A program made the position numbers and the translations under genes. 64,000 nt of DNA from Paraphotobacterium marinum (lineage in GTDB: Bacteria; Pseudomonadota; Gammaproteobacteria; Enterobacterales; Vibrionaceae). The stretch's first letter is position 1. The number at the start of each line of letters is the position of its first letter. The DNA is taken from the NCBI RefSeq assembly GCF_002216855.1, contig NZ_CP022355.1, forward strand, positions 558,001-622,000, read 5' to 3'. Below the pieces are notes generated by a model, which saw only the letters and a program-made list of their open reading frames with translations, searched no databases and was not told where the DNA came from. Positions 1 through 15,977 of the stretch are shown in pieces.

Positions 1-1424
<1,424 letters not shown>

Positions 1425-1562
1425 ATACAACCCCAAAGGGTCTCACGTATGTCTAAACAACCAAGGTTCTTTGTTTCGCCGGATCTTAAAAATACAAGAC
1501 ACTTGATGTGTTTTGCTTTTTGAGAACTCTTCTAACTTTCGTTAGAATTATTTTACTAGTCA

Positions 1563-1584
1563 GCTTTCCAAATTGTTAAAGAGC
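1563..1584 (-). promoter_or_regulatory. boxA antitermination element in the rRNA spacer
   Basis: Read on the minus strand, GCTCTTTAACAATTTGG matches the bacterial rrn boxA, where NusB, NusE and partners load to prevent Rho termination. It lies between tRNA-Val and 23S. The same element occurs in the other operon's spacer. Confidence 0.75.
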
Positions 1585-1639
1585 TATGGTTTTCAAAAAA
1601 ACCAATTTCTAAAATGTCTCAATCAAACATCTTAGGAAT

Positions 1640-1715
1640 TGGTGGGCGATACCGGGCTCGAACCAGTGACCCCCTCCTTGTAAGGGAGGTGCTCTCCCAA
1701 CTGAGCTAATCGCCC
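1640..1715 (-). tRNA. tRNA-Val (anticodon UAC)
   Basis: A 76-nt cloverleaf on the minus strand with an encoded 3' CCA. The acceptor stem is GGGCGAT/ATCGCCC, and the anticodon loop CTTACAA reads TAC. It is the last of three tRNAs between 16S and 23S, so it is processed from the rRNA transcript. Confidence 0.96.
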
Positions 1716-1741
1716 ACTTAAAAAACCATTAAATTAAATAA

Positions 1742-1817
1742 TGGTGGGTCGTGCAGGATTCGAACCTGCGACCAATTGATTAAAAGTCAACTGCTCTACC
1801 AACTGAGCTAACGACCC
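1742..1817 (-). tRNA. tRNA-Lys (anticodon UUU)
   Basis: A 76-nt minus-strand tRNA with encoded CCA. The acceptor stem is GGGTCGT/ACGACCC, and the anticodon loop CTTTTAA reads TTT. It is the middle member of the Glu-Lys-Val spacer set. Confidence 0.96.
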
Positions 1818-1821
1818 TAAG

Positions 1822-1897
1822 TGGCGTCCCGTAGGGGAGTCGAACCCCTGTTACCGCCGTGAAAGGGCGGTGTCCTAGGCCTCTAGACGAACGGGAC
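1822..1897 (-). tRNA. tRNA-Glu (anticodon UUC)
   Basis: A 76-nt minus-strand tRNA ending GCCA, with acceptor stem GTCCCGT/ACGGGAC. The anticodon loop CTTTCAC reads TTC. It is the first spacer tRNA after 16S. The Glu-Lys-Val spacer order is familiar from Vibrionaceae rRNA operons. Confidence 0.96.
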
Positions 1898-1985
1898 TTG
1901 GGTTTCAAGATTAACTATCTTGAAAATCTCTTTAATATTTAACTAAATAATCTGTGTGGACACTACATCAATATAATCTTTAAGG

Positions 1986-3526
<1,541 letters not shown>

Positions 3527-3690
3527 AAAGTTTTGGCTCAATGAATTCTGATTAATAAATTGACTGTGATGAATATCTCTATTCATTTCGGTCACTCAGC
3601 TCATTGATAATTCTTTTTTAATGACTATCATTCACGAGTGCCCACACAGATTATCTAGTTATATTTTTAAAGAACATTTAAAAGATATTT

Positions 3691-3718
3691 ATTTTATCCT
3701 TTTTTTAATTAAAGTCAA
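3691..3718 (-). promoter_or_regulatory. Promoter of the downstream rRNA operon
   Basis: On the minus strand there is a -35 TTGACT (3713-3718), a 16-bp spacer and a -10 TAAAAT (3691-3696). It lies between the 5S gene of the upstream operon and the 16S of the downstream one. The second operon can therefore be transcribed independently rather than only by read-through. Confidence 0.75.
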
Positions 3719-3751
3719 TTAAAATTAACAACAATAATTAAAAAAAGGAAA

Positions 3752-3868
3752 GCTTGGCGATGACCTACTCTCACATGGGGAATCCCCACACTACCATTGG
3801 CGCAATTACGTTTCACTTCTGAGTTCGGCATGGGATCAGGTGGTGCCATAATGCTATGGTCGCCAAGC
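3752..3868 (-). rRNA. rrf: 5S ribosomal RNA (upstream operon)
   Basis: About 117 nt on the minus strand, with closing stem GCTTGGCG/CGCCAAGC and the typical internal CCATGCCGAACTCAGAAG segment. The 3' end is followed by a T-rich stretch (TTTCCTTTTTTT), so terminal stem plus T-run may serve as terminator. It completes the upstream 16S-23S-5S operon. Confidence 0.96.
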
Positions 3869-3960
3869 AAAATTTGTTTACAATTCGAAAAGCTGACTCT
3901 GCAATACACATCAAGATCTTTATATCTTTAAAATCCTGCAAAACCCCTTGGGTGTTGTAT

Positions 3961-6850
<2,890 letters not shown>

Positions 6851-6988
6851 ATACAACCCCAAAGGGTCTCACGTATGTCTAAACAACCAAGGTTCTTTGT
6901 TTCGCCGGATCTTAAAAATACAAGACACTTGATGTGTTTTGCTTTTTGAGAACTCTTCTAACTCTCGTTAGAATTATTTTACTAGTCA

Positions 6989-7010
6989 GCTTTCCAAATT
7001 GTTAAAGAGC
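6989..7010 (-). promoter_or_regulatory. boxA antitermination element in the tRNA-free spacer
   Basis: The same GCTCTTTAACAATTTGG boxA as in the other operon, here in a spacer of only about 216 nt between 16S and 23S that contains no tRNA. Confidence 0.75.
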
Positions 7011-7066
7011 ATCTTTAAAATAACCAAATAATCTGTGTGGACACTGCATCAATATAGTCTTTAAGG

Positions 7067-8607
<1,541 letters not shown>

Positions 8608-8796
8608 AAAGTTTTGGCTCAATGAATTCTGATTAATAAATTGACTGTGATGAATATCTCTATTCATTTCGGTCACTCAGCTCATTGATAATTCTTTTTT
8701 AATGACTATCATTCACGAGTGCCCACACAGATTATCTGGTTATATTTTTAAAGAACTTACTAAAAAATTTTCTTTATTATCTCTTAGTGGAAGTGC

Positions 8797-8824
8797 ATTA
8801 TAGAGACTAATAGAATTATAGCAA
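8797..8824 (-). promoter_or_regulatory. rRNA operon promoter (P1-like)
   Basis: On the minus strand there is a -35 TTGCTA (8819-8824), a 16-bp spacer and a consensus -10 TATAAT (8797-8802), about 190 bp ahead of mature 16S. The 16-bp spacing and near-consensus boxes are typical of strong rrn P1 promoters. A boxA-like GTTCTTTAAAAA lies between promoter and 16S. Confidence 0.8.
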
Positions 8825-8887
8825 GCACTTATTTTATTTTTTTTTTAACTGTTGTTTTATTAAGCTAAACAAATTAAAAAGGCACTT

Positions 8888-9346
8888 ATGAACACTAATA
8901 TTAGAAAATATAAAGATTACAACCCTTTGATAAATCACACTAGTTATATAGACCAATCATCAGTCGTAATAGGACAAGTAATTATTCATGAAAATTGTAG
9001 TATTTGGCCAAATGTTACGATTCGAGGGGATGTCAATAAAATTGAAATTAAGAAAAACTCCAACATTCAAGATAATTCAGTTATCCATGTAACAAGAAAA
9101 TCTCCAGATAATCCAGAAGGAATTAATACTCATATTGGAGAAAATGTGACTATTGGACACAATTGTACTATTCATGGAAGTCAAATATCTCACAATGTAT
9201 TAATTGGGATGAGCTCGGTACTATTAGATAATTGTATCATTAAAAAAGATGTTATAATCGGAGCTGGTAGCCTTATAAGCCAAAACTTTGTAGCTGAATC
9301 CGGTTGGTTATATTACGGGAGACCTGTAAAAAAATACGAAAGCTAA
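8888..9346 (+). CDS. yrdA: Gamma-class carbonic anhydrase family protein YrdA, frameshifted near its 3' end
   Basis: A left-handed beta-helix protein built of hexapeptide repeats, of the YrdA/CaiE-like gamma carbonic anhydrase family. Three histidines fit the zinc ligands of archaeal Cam: His67 in DNSVIH, then His91 and His96 in TIGHNCTIHG, with the expected 5-residue spacing. The readable frame stops at 152 residues; the family is near 180. One extra A in the A7 run at 9328-9334 restores a normal tail in the next frame to a TAA at 9418-9420. That tail contains SAKNYVKLKNDY, which resembles the E. coli YrdA tail. The catalytic fold is intact either way. Carbonic anhydrase activity is unproven for many YrdA proteins. 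Confidence 0.88.
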   Translation: MNTNIRKYKDYNPLINHTSYIDQSSVVIGQVIIHENCSIWPNVTIRGDVNKIEIKKNSNIQDNSVIHVTRKSPDNPEGINTHIGENVTIGHNCTIHGSQISHNVLIGMSSVLLDNCIIKKDVIIGAGSLISQNFVAESGWLYYGRPVKKYES

Positions 9347-9391
9347 CGATTAAGGAAATAAATCTAATCCAAGAATCAGCTAAAAATTACG

Positions 9392-10240
9392 TCAAATTAA
9401 AAAATGACTATATGACTTAAATATTCGAAAATGATCAAAAATTGCTTTGGTATTAGGAGTTTGATTAAACCATAATTGGAAGCTTAATGCTGCTTGCTCC
9501 ACAAGCATCCCAAAACCATTGTAGTTTTCACAAGCTTTCATTTGTTCACTCCAGCAAATAAAGTCTGATTTTTTTTCATTATAGTTTAAATCATAACCAG
9601 TAAAATTTTTTGTAAATTTTAAGCTTGATGACAAAATAAAATTATCTTGTGAGAAGGTTGCCGATGTCCCGTTAATGACAATATCAGAATTTACAACTTG
9701 TAAATTGTTCAAGGATAAACTTTCTACCTCACCATAGGGCGTAAACTCTTTAGCAAGTTCACGGGCCTTATGCTCTGTTCTATTCACAATAGAAATTTTT
9801 TTAACGCCTTGCATCAACAAAGGAAAAATAATACCTCTTGAAGCTCCACCAGATCCAACTAAGAGAATATTTTTATTCGTTAACTCTATATGCTTATTAA
9901 TTAAATCATTTGTCAAACCAAAACCGTCAGTATTATCACCCAATAATCGACCACAATTAAGCTTTTTTATTGTATTAACAGATTTTGCAATTTGAGCTCT
10001 TTCAGTTAACTCATCAACAAACTCAAAAGCTTTAACTTTAAAAGGTGCGGTAATATTACAACCATGAAGTCTATTTGTTTTAAATAAATAAAGTAACTCC
10101 TGATTAAAAGAATCGATTTGTAATTTAATAGGCTTATACGAAAGATTTAAATTAAATTGTTTTGCAAACAGCGAATGAATAGTCGGTGAAAGACTGTGCT
10201 CTACAGGATTACCGATTACAGCATATTTAAGTTCTTGCAT
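9392..10240 (-). CDS. aroE: Shikimate dehydrogenase (NADP)
   Basis: Reduces 3-dehydroshikimate to shikimate in the cytosol, for chorismate synthesis. The N-terminal substrate domain has SLSPTIH (residues 16-22) and NITAPFK (62-68), whose lysine is the catalytic residue, plus GDNTDG (101-106). The NADP-binding loop is GSGGASRG (129-136), followed by a VNRT motif typical of NADP preference. The protein is 282 residues; about 272 is usual. The last eleven residues look non-native, and the gene overlaps the yrdA tail. Adding one T to a T4 run (plus-strand A4 at 9428-9431) would end it at a TAA at 9417-9419, abutting the yrdA stop. Seven bases separate it from hemF upstream. Confidence 0.93.
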   Translation of the reverse strand: MQELKYAVIGNPVEHSLSPTIHSLFAKQFNLNLSYKPIKLQIDSFNQELLYLFKTNRLHGCNITAPFKVKAFEFVDELTERAQIAKSVNTIKKLNCGRLLGDNTDGFGLTNDLINKHIELTNKNILLVGSGGASRGIIFPLLMQGVKKISIVNRTEHKARELAKEFTPYGEVESLSLNNLQVVNSDIVINGTSATFSQDNFILSSSLKFTKNFTGYDLNYNEKKSDFICWSEQMKACENYNGFGMLVEQAALSFQLWFNQTPNTKAIFDHFRIFKSYSHFLI

Positions 10241-10246
10241 AGAAGT

Positions 10247-11158
10247 TCACACCCACTTTCTTGGTTTTAAATATTGTATTAATTCTTCTTCTCTACTGCC
10301 CCTTGGAGCATCATATTTATAATGCCAAGTCACATCTGGTGGCATCGAAGCCAGAACATTTTCAATATTTGTATTATCTTTTGCTTGAAGCCCAAACCTC
10401 GTTCCTCTATCATAAAGAAGGTTAAACTCAACATACCTTCCCCTTCTATATAATTGAAAATCTTTTTCTTTTTCTGTAAAGGTAAGATTTTTTCTTTTAT
10501 CAACAATTGGAAAATAACCCTCTTGAAAACCCATTCCCACTGCTTTAACATATTCAAAAGATTTATTAAAACCTAAGTGATTAAAATCATCAAAAAATAA
10601 ACCACCTATCCCTCTTGTTTCATTTCTATGAGGCAAATAAAAATAATCATCACAGTTTTGTTTGTGTTTTTCATATAAGTTGTCATTAAATGGTACGCAT
10701 AAGTTTTTAGCAGTCTTATGCCAATGAACACAATCTTCTTTGAAAGGATAACATGGTGTTAAATCAAATCCTCCTCCGAACCACCATACAGGTTTTTTTG
10801 ATTGATAATTCGATATAAAAAAACGCAGATTTGCATGGACTGTTGGTACAAATGGATTTTTAGGATGAAAAATCAAAGATAACCCCATTGCTTTATAGGG
10901 ATAATTTTTCAAGTCTTTATTTTTAATCGATGCACTACTTCTGAGTTCGTTGCCTTTAACATGCGATATGTTTAAGGCAATTTTATCAAAGACAGCTCCT
11001 TTTTCTAGTATTAGGGCATTCCCAAAATTTTCACTGTCCCTTGACCATTTATTATTCTTAATGTCTACGCTATCTTCATGGTTTTGTATTTTTTCTAAGA
11101 TCTCTGTTTGTAATAGTTCAAAATACTTAAAGACGTCAATAATTTCTTCACTATCCAT
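10247..11158 (-). CDS. hemF: Oxygen-dependent coproporphyrinogen III oxidase
   Basis: Aerobic haem-pathway enzyme converting coproporphyrinogen III to protoporphyrinogen IX with O2. Family blocks are clear: GGGFDLTPCYPF, HRNETRGIGGLFFDD and RGRYVEFNLLYDRGT. The ATG at 11158 is preferred because an AAGGTG ribosome site lies just upstream; a GTG three codons earlier sits inside that site. The length, 303 residues, matches E. coli HemF (299). It lies between tsaC and aroE on the same strand, a common gammaproteobacterial cluster. Its presence implies an organism that meets oxygen. Confidence 0.96.
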   Translation of the reverse strand: MDSEEIIDVFKYFELLQTEILEKIQNHEDSVDIKNNKWSRDSENFGNALILEKGAVFDKIALNISHVKGNELRSSASIKNKDLKNYPYKAMGLSLIFHPKNPFVPTVHANLRFFISNYQSKKPVWWFGGGFDLTPCYPFKEDCVHWHKTAKNLCVPFNDNLYEKHKQNCDDYFYLPHRNETRGIGGLFFDDFNHLGFNKSFEYVKAVGMGFQEGYFPIVDKRKNLTFTEKEKDFQLYRRGRYVEFNLLYDRGTRFGLQAKDNTNIENVLASMPPDVTWHYKYDAPRGSREEELIQYLKPRKWV

Positions 11159-11173
11159 GAAAGTCACCTTGGT

Positions 11174-11730
11174 TTATCTGATAATTTTTCCAGTTTTTAA
11201 GTCGGTTATCGTAGATGCATTTGCCATTTTTAAATTATTTTCATTAACAATAATTATATTTTTTTGCTTAAACTGACTTTGAACTTCTTCAATAGTTTCA
11301 CAAGCAGGATATCCTGAAAGATTTGCGCTTGTAGAAATTAGAGGTTTTTGAATCAATTTACAAATATTTTGTATAAATGGGTGAGGTGATACTCTAATAG
11401 CAACTGTCTCTTTATAACCAGTAATTAGAGGGGAGATGTTTTTCTTAGCTGGAACAACCCATGAGAATGGACCTGGCCAAGATTTTTGCATTGTTTCCTC
11501 TTCTTTTTCATTGATCTTATCCCGATCAATAAAATCAAAAAAAGTTTCGTATTTATTCGCAACTAAAATTAATCCTTTGTATAAAGATCTTTGTTTTAAA
11601 TCCAAGATAATTTTAGAGCTTTATCATTAGAAGGATCGCAGCCAATACCATATACTGTTTCTGTTGGATAAATTATAATGTTACCACTCTCTAAATGGTT
11701 TTTAATTTCTGTAATATCTGTTGATAACAT
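11174..11730 (-). pseudogene. tsaC: Threonylcarbamoyl-AMP synthase TsaC, single-base frameshift
   Basis: TsaC (YrdC/Sua5 family) makes threonylcarbamoyl-AMP for the universal t6A37 tRNA modification and is normally essential. The ATG at 11730 opens a frame with the substrate-site motif YPTETVYGIGCDP that stops after 44 codons. The rest (LKQRSLYKGLILVA, WPGPFSWV, STSANLSG) is in another frame, readable from a TTG at 11605. Adding one A to the A4 run at 11611-11614 fuses the two into 185 residues that align without gap to E. coli TsaC (190). Because the gene should be indispensable, a sequencing error or slippage rescue is likelier than loss. The split is certain in this sequence; its meaning is not. 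Confidence 0.85.
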
Positions 11731-11753
11731 ATTAACTTAATTAAACCTAAATA

Positions 11754-11782
11754 TATCGCTTTGTCCTAACGACAAAGCGATA
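11754..11782 (-). terminator. Strong hairpin between purE and tsaC
   Basis: A perfect 12-bp stem (TATCGCTTTGTC / GACAAAGCGATA) with a 5-nt loop, just downstream of purE on the minus strand. The tract after it is AT-rich but lacks a clean T-run, so it may be a weak terminator or a processing/stabilising hairpin. Confidence 0.6.
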
Positions 11783-11787
11783 ATAGA

Positions 11788-12288
11788 CTAAAGTTCAGAT
11801 TGAATCTTTTTATCTTTAGCAATTATAGCTTCTGCATTATCAGCACGTTCTTGCTTCACTGCTTGAGCTAATTCCTTATTAGAAGTAGCCAAAATTTGTG
11901 TGGCTAAATAACCAGCATTTTTGGCGCCAGCTTTACCTATAGCAACTGTTGCAACTGGAACACCACCAGGCATCATGGATGTTGATAATAAAGCATCCAT
12001 TCCTTGAAGCGGACCAGCATCAATTGGTACACCAATTACTGGTAATGTCGTAATACCTGCAACAGCACCAGCTAAGTGAGCAGCTAAACCAGCTGCACAA
12101 ATAAAGACCGCACAGCCTCTTTGTTCTGCATCAGTCACATAATTATGTGTTGCAGTAGGTGTTCTATGAGCTGATGTTACTTTTACTTCAAACTTTACAT
12201 CAAATTTTTTTAAAACTTCAATTGTATTCTTCATGATTGGTAAATCGGAATCCGATCCCATCAAAATGGCTACAAATGGTGTGTTCAT
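11788..12288 (-). CDS. purE: 5-(carboxyamino)imidazole ribonucleotide mutase
   Basis: Class I PurE shifts the carboxylate of N5-CAIR to give CAIR in de novo purine synthesis. GSDSDLP (residues 11-17) and SAHRTP (39-44), with the catalytic His41, are intact, as is the later GVPIDAG block. The length, 166 residues, is normal. Its usual partner purK, which makes N5-CAIR, would be expected immediately downstream and is missing; tsaC follows instead. Class I PurE needs PurK unless CO2 is high enough to form carbamate spontaneously, so purK may be elsewhere or lost. Confidence 0.95.
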   Translation of the reverse strand: MNTPFVAILMGSDSDLPIMKNTIEVLKKFDVKFEVKVTSAHRTPTATHNYVTDAEQRGCAVFICAAGLAAHLAGAVAGITTLPVIGVPIDAGPLQGMDALLSTSMMPGGVPVATVAIGKAGAKNAGYLATQILATSNKELAQAVKQERADNAEAIIAKDKKIQSEL

Positions 12289-12358
12289 TTCAAATCCTCA
12301 TTAGATATATTACAAAAGAATTTATTATACCTAATTTAAGCAAAATATCATAGAAATA

Positions 12359-12832
12359 TTAGTGAATATAGCCTTCTTCAATTTCATAGAGCAATTCTTC
12401 CATTTGCTGATAGGCCTTTTCTTTACCTGGTAGGTTAAATAAAACCATTAATATTAACCACTTAAGATCATCCAAAGAAAAGCTCTCAACCTCTAGTGCC
12501 ATTACTCTGTCTAAAACCATTTCACGAACATCTGGCGTTAAAACTGAAATTTGCTCAAGAAATAATAAAAACCCCAAACAATGAGTATTTAAGCGATTTC
12601 TTTCTTCATCAGTATAGACCCTAAAAGCAGATGAATTATTTAAATCCTCATAGTTATTTAAATCAAAGTTTTGAAGATCAGCCAACTTTTCAAGCCATTT
12701 AAGAGCTTTATTTATGTCTTTTTGATTAAAACCAGCACGTTTTAATTCACCGGACAATTCTTTTTGATCTACTTTAAACTCAACTTCACTGTGAATGTAA
12801 GTTTCAAACAGATACATTAGTATATCCATCAT
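12359..12832 (-). CDS. smg: Smg family protein (DUF494)
   Basis: A small acidic protein, 157 residues, of the conserved but uncharacterised Smg family. It aligns along its length with E. coli Smg, for example [12 protein letters not shown] at the start, FLLFLEQI in the middle and [14 protein letters not shown] at the end. A GAGGTG ribosome site upstream supports the ATG at 12832, not the in-frame GTG that forms part of that site. Family genes normally follow dprA; no dprA is present here. The function is unknown, and I infer none. Confidence 0.9.
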   Translation of the reverse strand: MMDILMYLFETYIHSEVEFKVDQKELSGELKRAGFNQKDINKALKWLEKLADLQNFDLNNYEDLNNSSAFRVYTDEERNRLNTHCLGFLLFLEQISVLTPDVREMVLDRVMALEVESFSLDDLKWLILMVLFNLPGKEKAYQQMEELLYEIEEGYIH

Positions 12833-13162
12833 AAAATACACCTCATATCTAATGACTTAATAAAATTAGATTCTTTTTATCACATTTTAAAAAAACACAA
12901 TAAATAAAACTAATTAATAATTTTATAATGGAACATTTTTTTTATAAAGGTTAATTTTTTTTAAATTATGTGTCATGGTTTCAAGGATATATTTTAATTA
13001 CGTTCAATCTAAATTATCAAATATAAGCTAGAAGTTTTTATTTAAAATAACTTAAATATTTTTAATAAAAATTAAAGCATAATTTATCCACTCTATATTT
13101 CATTGAATTTTTTCTATTCATAATTACAATAAACAAATATTTAACTAATAACTTAGAGAGTA
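12833..13162. other. Intergenic region between smg and def, no gene seen
   Basis: A very AT-rich stretch of 330 bp between divergent genes. In related genomes dprA, and often a LysM-domain gene, lies here. I found no readable remnant of either on either strand. The only feature supported is the promoter ahead of def. Confidence 0.6.
13103..13130 (+). promoter_or_regulatory. Promoter of the def-fmt-rsmB-trkA-trkH operon
   Basis: A -35 TTGAAT (13103-13108), a 16-bp spacer and a -10 TACAAT (13125-13130), ending about 33 bp before the def start codon. Confidence 0.6.
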
Positions 13163-13678
13163 ATGACAATTTTAAAAGTACTGGAATTTCCAGATGATAG
13201 ACTTAGAAAAGTAGCCAAACCGGTAGATGAGTTTAACCAAGAATTAAAAACTCTGATAAATGATATGCAAGAGACAATGTATCATGAAAACGGGATTGGT
13301 CTTGCAGCAACACAAATTGATAGACACATTCAATTGATCGTAATTGATATTTCTGAAGAAAAAAATAGTCCTATGGTCTTGATTAACCCAAAAATAATTT
13401 CTTCAAGTGGCGAAACTGGCATTGAGGAGGGATGTTTATCTGTTCCAAGTGTAAATGCTTTAGTAAAAAGGTATGAAAAAATTAATGTTCAATTCAAAAA
13501 TGAAAAGTTTGAAGATGATCTTATAGCAGCTGATGATCTTTTAGCAATTTGCATTCAACATGAAATAGATCATCTTAATGGTAAGTTATTTATAGACCAT
13601 CTGTCACCATTAAAGAGAAATCGCTTAAAAAAGAAGTTAGAAAAAATAAAAAAACAACAAACTAACTCAGCAAGTTAA
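13163..13678 (+). CDS. def: Peptide deformylase
   Basis: Metallohydrolase that removes the N-formyl group from nascent proteins. All three signature motifs are present: GIGLAATQ (residues 44-51), EGCLSVP (89-95, metal ligand Cys91) and HEIDH (133-137, two ligands and the catalytic Glu). The length, 171 residues, is normal. A GAGAG ribosome site precedes the ATG. It begins the plus-strand run def-fmt-rsmB-trkA-trkH. Confidence 0.97.
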   Translation: MTILKVLEFPDDRLRKVAKPVDEFNQELKTLINDMQETMYHENGIGLAATQIDRHIQLIVIDISEEKNSPMVLINPKIISSSGETGIEEGCLSVPSVNALVKRYEKINVQFKNEKFEDDLIAADDLLAICIQHEIDHLNGKLFIDHLSPLKRNRLKKKLEKIKKQQTNSAS

Positions 13679-13766
13679 AGATAAAAGTACTTTGTATAAT
13701 TTAAAAGATTGCCATAAAACTTTTTTTAAAAGCATAAATTGCCAATCAAATTAGGTCGTAATTTAC

Positions 13767-14708
13767 ATGAAAGATAAAAGAATTATTTTTGCAGGAACAC
13801 CAGAAATATCAGCTCATCACTTAAAAGAACTTTTACAACAAAAATTTAATATAGTAGGAGTATATACTCAACCTGACAAGCCTAAAGGTAGAGGAAAAAA
13901 GCTATCTAAATCACCAGTAAAGCTACTTGCAGAAGAATACGACATCCCTTTGTTCCAACCCAACTCTCTGAAGGATATTGGGGTGCAAAATCAATTTTTA
14001 AACCTAAAAGCAGATTTGTTAATCGTCGTTGCTTATGGACAGATACTACCAAAAGCCATATTAGACGCACCGCATATTGCGTGTATCAATTTACATGTAT
14101 CATTGTTACCTAAGTATAGAGGAGCTGCTCCAGTTGAAAGAGCTCTACTTCAGGGTGACTCTGAAACAGGTGTCACAATCATGAAAATGGATGAAGGTTT
14201 AGATACTGGAGATATTATTGCTCAAAAATCCATTCAAATTGTTCCACATGAAACAACTGACTCTTTATTTCAAAAAATTAATAGGTCTAGTCCCTCATTT
14301 TTAAGTGATAATGTTACTAAAATACTGCAGTCTAACTTTTATGCATATCCACAAAATAATGATTTAGCAAGTTATGCCCCCAAACTATCAAAAAATGATG
14401 CTAAAATATCTTGGGATATGACCGCAAAAAAAATAGAGCGATTATCGAGGGTATTCTGCTCAAATCCTAATTCTTTTTTTTCTTTAAATCATGAAAATAT
14501 TAAAGTATCTAATATTGAAATCATTAACCAAAACTTTAATGATAAGCCCGGGACTGTTATAAAATGTGACAAAGATGGTCTAATTATACAAACATCTTCT
14601 GGTTGTGTACGTATTTTAAAAATTCAATTCCCTGGAAAAAAGTGGATTTCAGTTTCTGACTTAATCAATTCAAATAAGAATCCATTTATACAAAATATTA
14701 TTTTATAA
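13767..14708 (+). CDS. fmt: Methionyl-tRNA formyltransferase
   Basis: Formylates initiator Met-tRNA using 10-formyl-THF. The N-terminal Rossmann-like domain has QPDKPKGRG (residues 35-43) and the catalytic block NLHVSLLPKYRGAAP (108-122), with Asn108, His110 and a later Asp in GLDTGD. The C-terminal OB-like tRNA domain follows. At 313 residues it is full length. The linker helix around residues 170-190 departs from the usual LGP pattern, which fits fast evolution without an obvious break. Confidence 0.95.
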   Translation: MKDKRIIFAGTPEISAHHLKELLQQKFNIVGVYTQPDKPKGRGKKLSKSPVKLLAEEYDIPLFQPNSLKDIGVQNQFLNLKADLLIVVAYGQILPKAILDAPHIACINLHVSLLPKYRGAAPVERALLQGDSETGVTIMKMDEGLDTGDIIAQKSIQIVPHETTDSLFQKINRSSPSFLSDNVTKILQSNFYAYPQNNDLASYAPKLSKNDAKISWDMTAKKIERLSRVFCSNPNSFFSLNHENIKVSNIEIINQNFNDKPGTVIKCDKDGLIIQTSSGCVRILKIQFPGKKWISVSDLINSNKNPFIQNIIL

Positions 14709-14717
14709 GGTATAAAA

Positions 14718-15977
14718 ATGAATACAAGAGCAGTTGCAAGTCAAGTTATTTTCGATGTCATGGAACATAAAAAATCTCTCACTAATGTATTAAATATACA
14801 TGCTCAAAAAGTGGCTCCTTCTGATCTCGGTTTACTGAAAGAGATATCTTATGGTCTTATTCGTACGTTCTCTTTTTATAATGATGTTGCTGATAAATTA
14901 ATATCAAAAAAACCTAAAGGAAAATCTAAAATTATCTTTTATGTCATTCTTGTTGGATTATACCAACTAAATGAAACTAGAATACCCAACCACGCAGCAA
15001 TCTCAGAGACAGTAAATGCAGCTAAAAGCCTTAAATTCGCTTCACTTAAAAACTTTGTCAATGCAATATTAAGAAGGTTTTCTAGAGAAAAAGAACAAAT
15101 ACTATCTTCTATGCAAACAAAATATTATAATCATCCCGCCTGGTTGACTGAAGCAATTAAAAAAGACTATATAAATTGGGAAGAAATTATTGATAATAAT
15201 AATAATAAACCCCCTTTTTGGATCAGAATAAATACTGGAAAGATCGAGGTTGATTCATATCTTGATCTATTAGACACAAAAAAAATTCAATATTTAAGAC
15301 ATCCCAGCATAAAAACAGCGATTTTAATTCAAAATGCTGTCAAGGTTTCTGAACTCCCTTTATTTAATGACGGTTTTTGTTCAGTTCAAGATGCCGCAGC
15401 GCAGTTAGCTGCTAATTTATTAAATTTAAAGTCCAATGACCGAGTTCTTGACTGTTGTGCGGCTCCAGGTGGGAAAAGTGCTCATATTCTTGAATCTGTT
15501 TCTAATATCAATTTAACTTGTGTCGATAATGACTCCAAAAGAATTATAAAAATAAAAGAAAATTTTTCAAGAATTGGTGTAGATGCTAATATTATATGTG
15601 CTGACGTTGCTAATCTAGATAATGATGAATTGATAAACTCTAAATTTAATAAAATTTTAGCAGATGTTCCCTGTTCAGCTATTGGTGTTATTAGAAGACA
15701 CCCAGACATTAAATGGTTAAGAAAAAAAGAAGATATCCCAAACCTAGTTCATACTCAAATGAAAATATTAAATAATGTTTGGTCACTTCTAGAAGATAAC
15801 GGGTTATTGATTTATTCTACCTGCTCTATTTTAAAAGATGAAAATGAAGATCAAGTATCCAAATTTGTAGCGAAAAATAAAAATGCAAAATTAATACAAA
15901 CCATTCAAATTTTGCCAGGCGAAGAACAAATGGACGGATTTTTCTATGCTGTTATCAAAAAAGAGCCCATAAAATGA
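14718..15977 (+). CDS. rsmB: 16S rRNA (cytosine-967-C5)-methyltransferase RsmB
   Basis: Fmu/Sun-family SAM enzyme methylating C967 of 16S rRNA. An N-terminal NusB-like RNA-binding domain covers roughly residues 1-140. The Rossmann methyltransferase domain shows [10 protein letters not shown] for SAM binding, a PCS motif in [14 protein letters not shown] and the catalytic cysteine in [12 protein letters not shown]. At 419 residues it is close to E. coli (429). It overlaps trkA by four bases (ATGA), implying coupled translation. Confidence 0.95.
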   Translation: MNTRAVASQVIFDVMEHKKSLTNVLNIHAQKVAPSDLGLLKEISYGLIRTFSFYNDVADKLISKKPKGKSKIIFYVILVGLYQLNETRIPNHAAISETVNAAKSLKFASLKNFVNAILRRFSREKEQILSSMQTKYYNHPAWLTEAIKKDYINWEEIIDNNNNKPPFWIRINTGKIEVDSYLDLLDTKKIQYLRHPSIKTAILIQNAVKVSELPLFNDGFCSVQDAAAQLAANLLNLKSNDRVLDCCAAPGGKSAHILESVSNINLTCVDNDSKRIIKIKENFSRIGVDANIICADVANLDNDELINSKFNKILADVPCSAIGVIRRHPDIKWLRKKEDIPNLVHTQMKILNNVWSLLEDNGLLIYSTCSILKDENEDQVSKFVAKNKNAKLIQTIQILPGEEQMDGFFYAVIKKEPIK

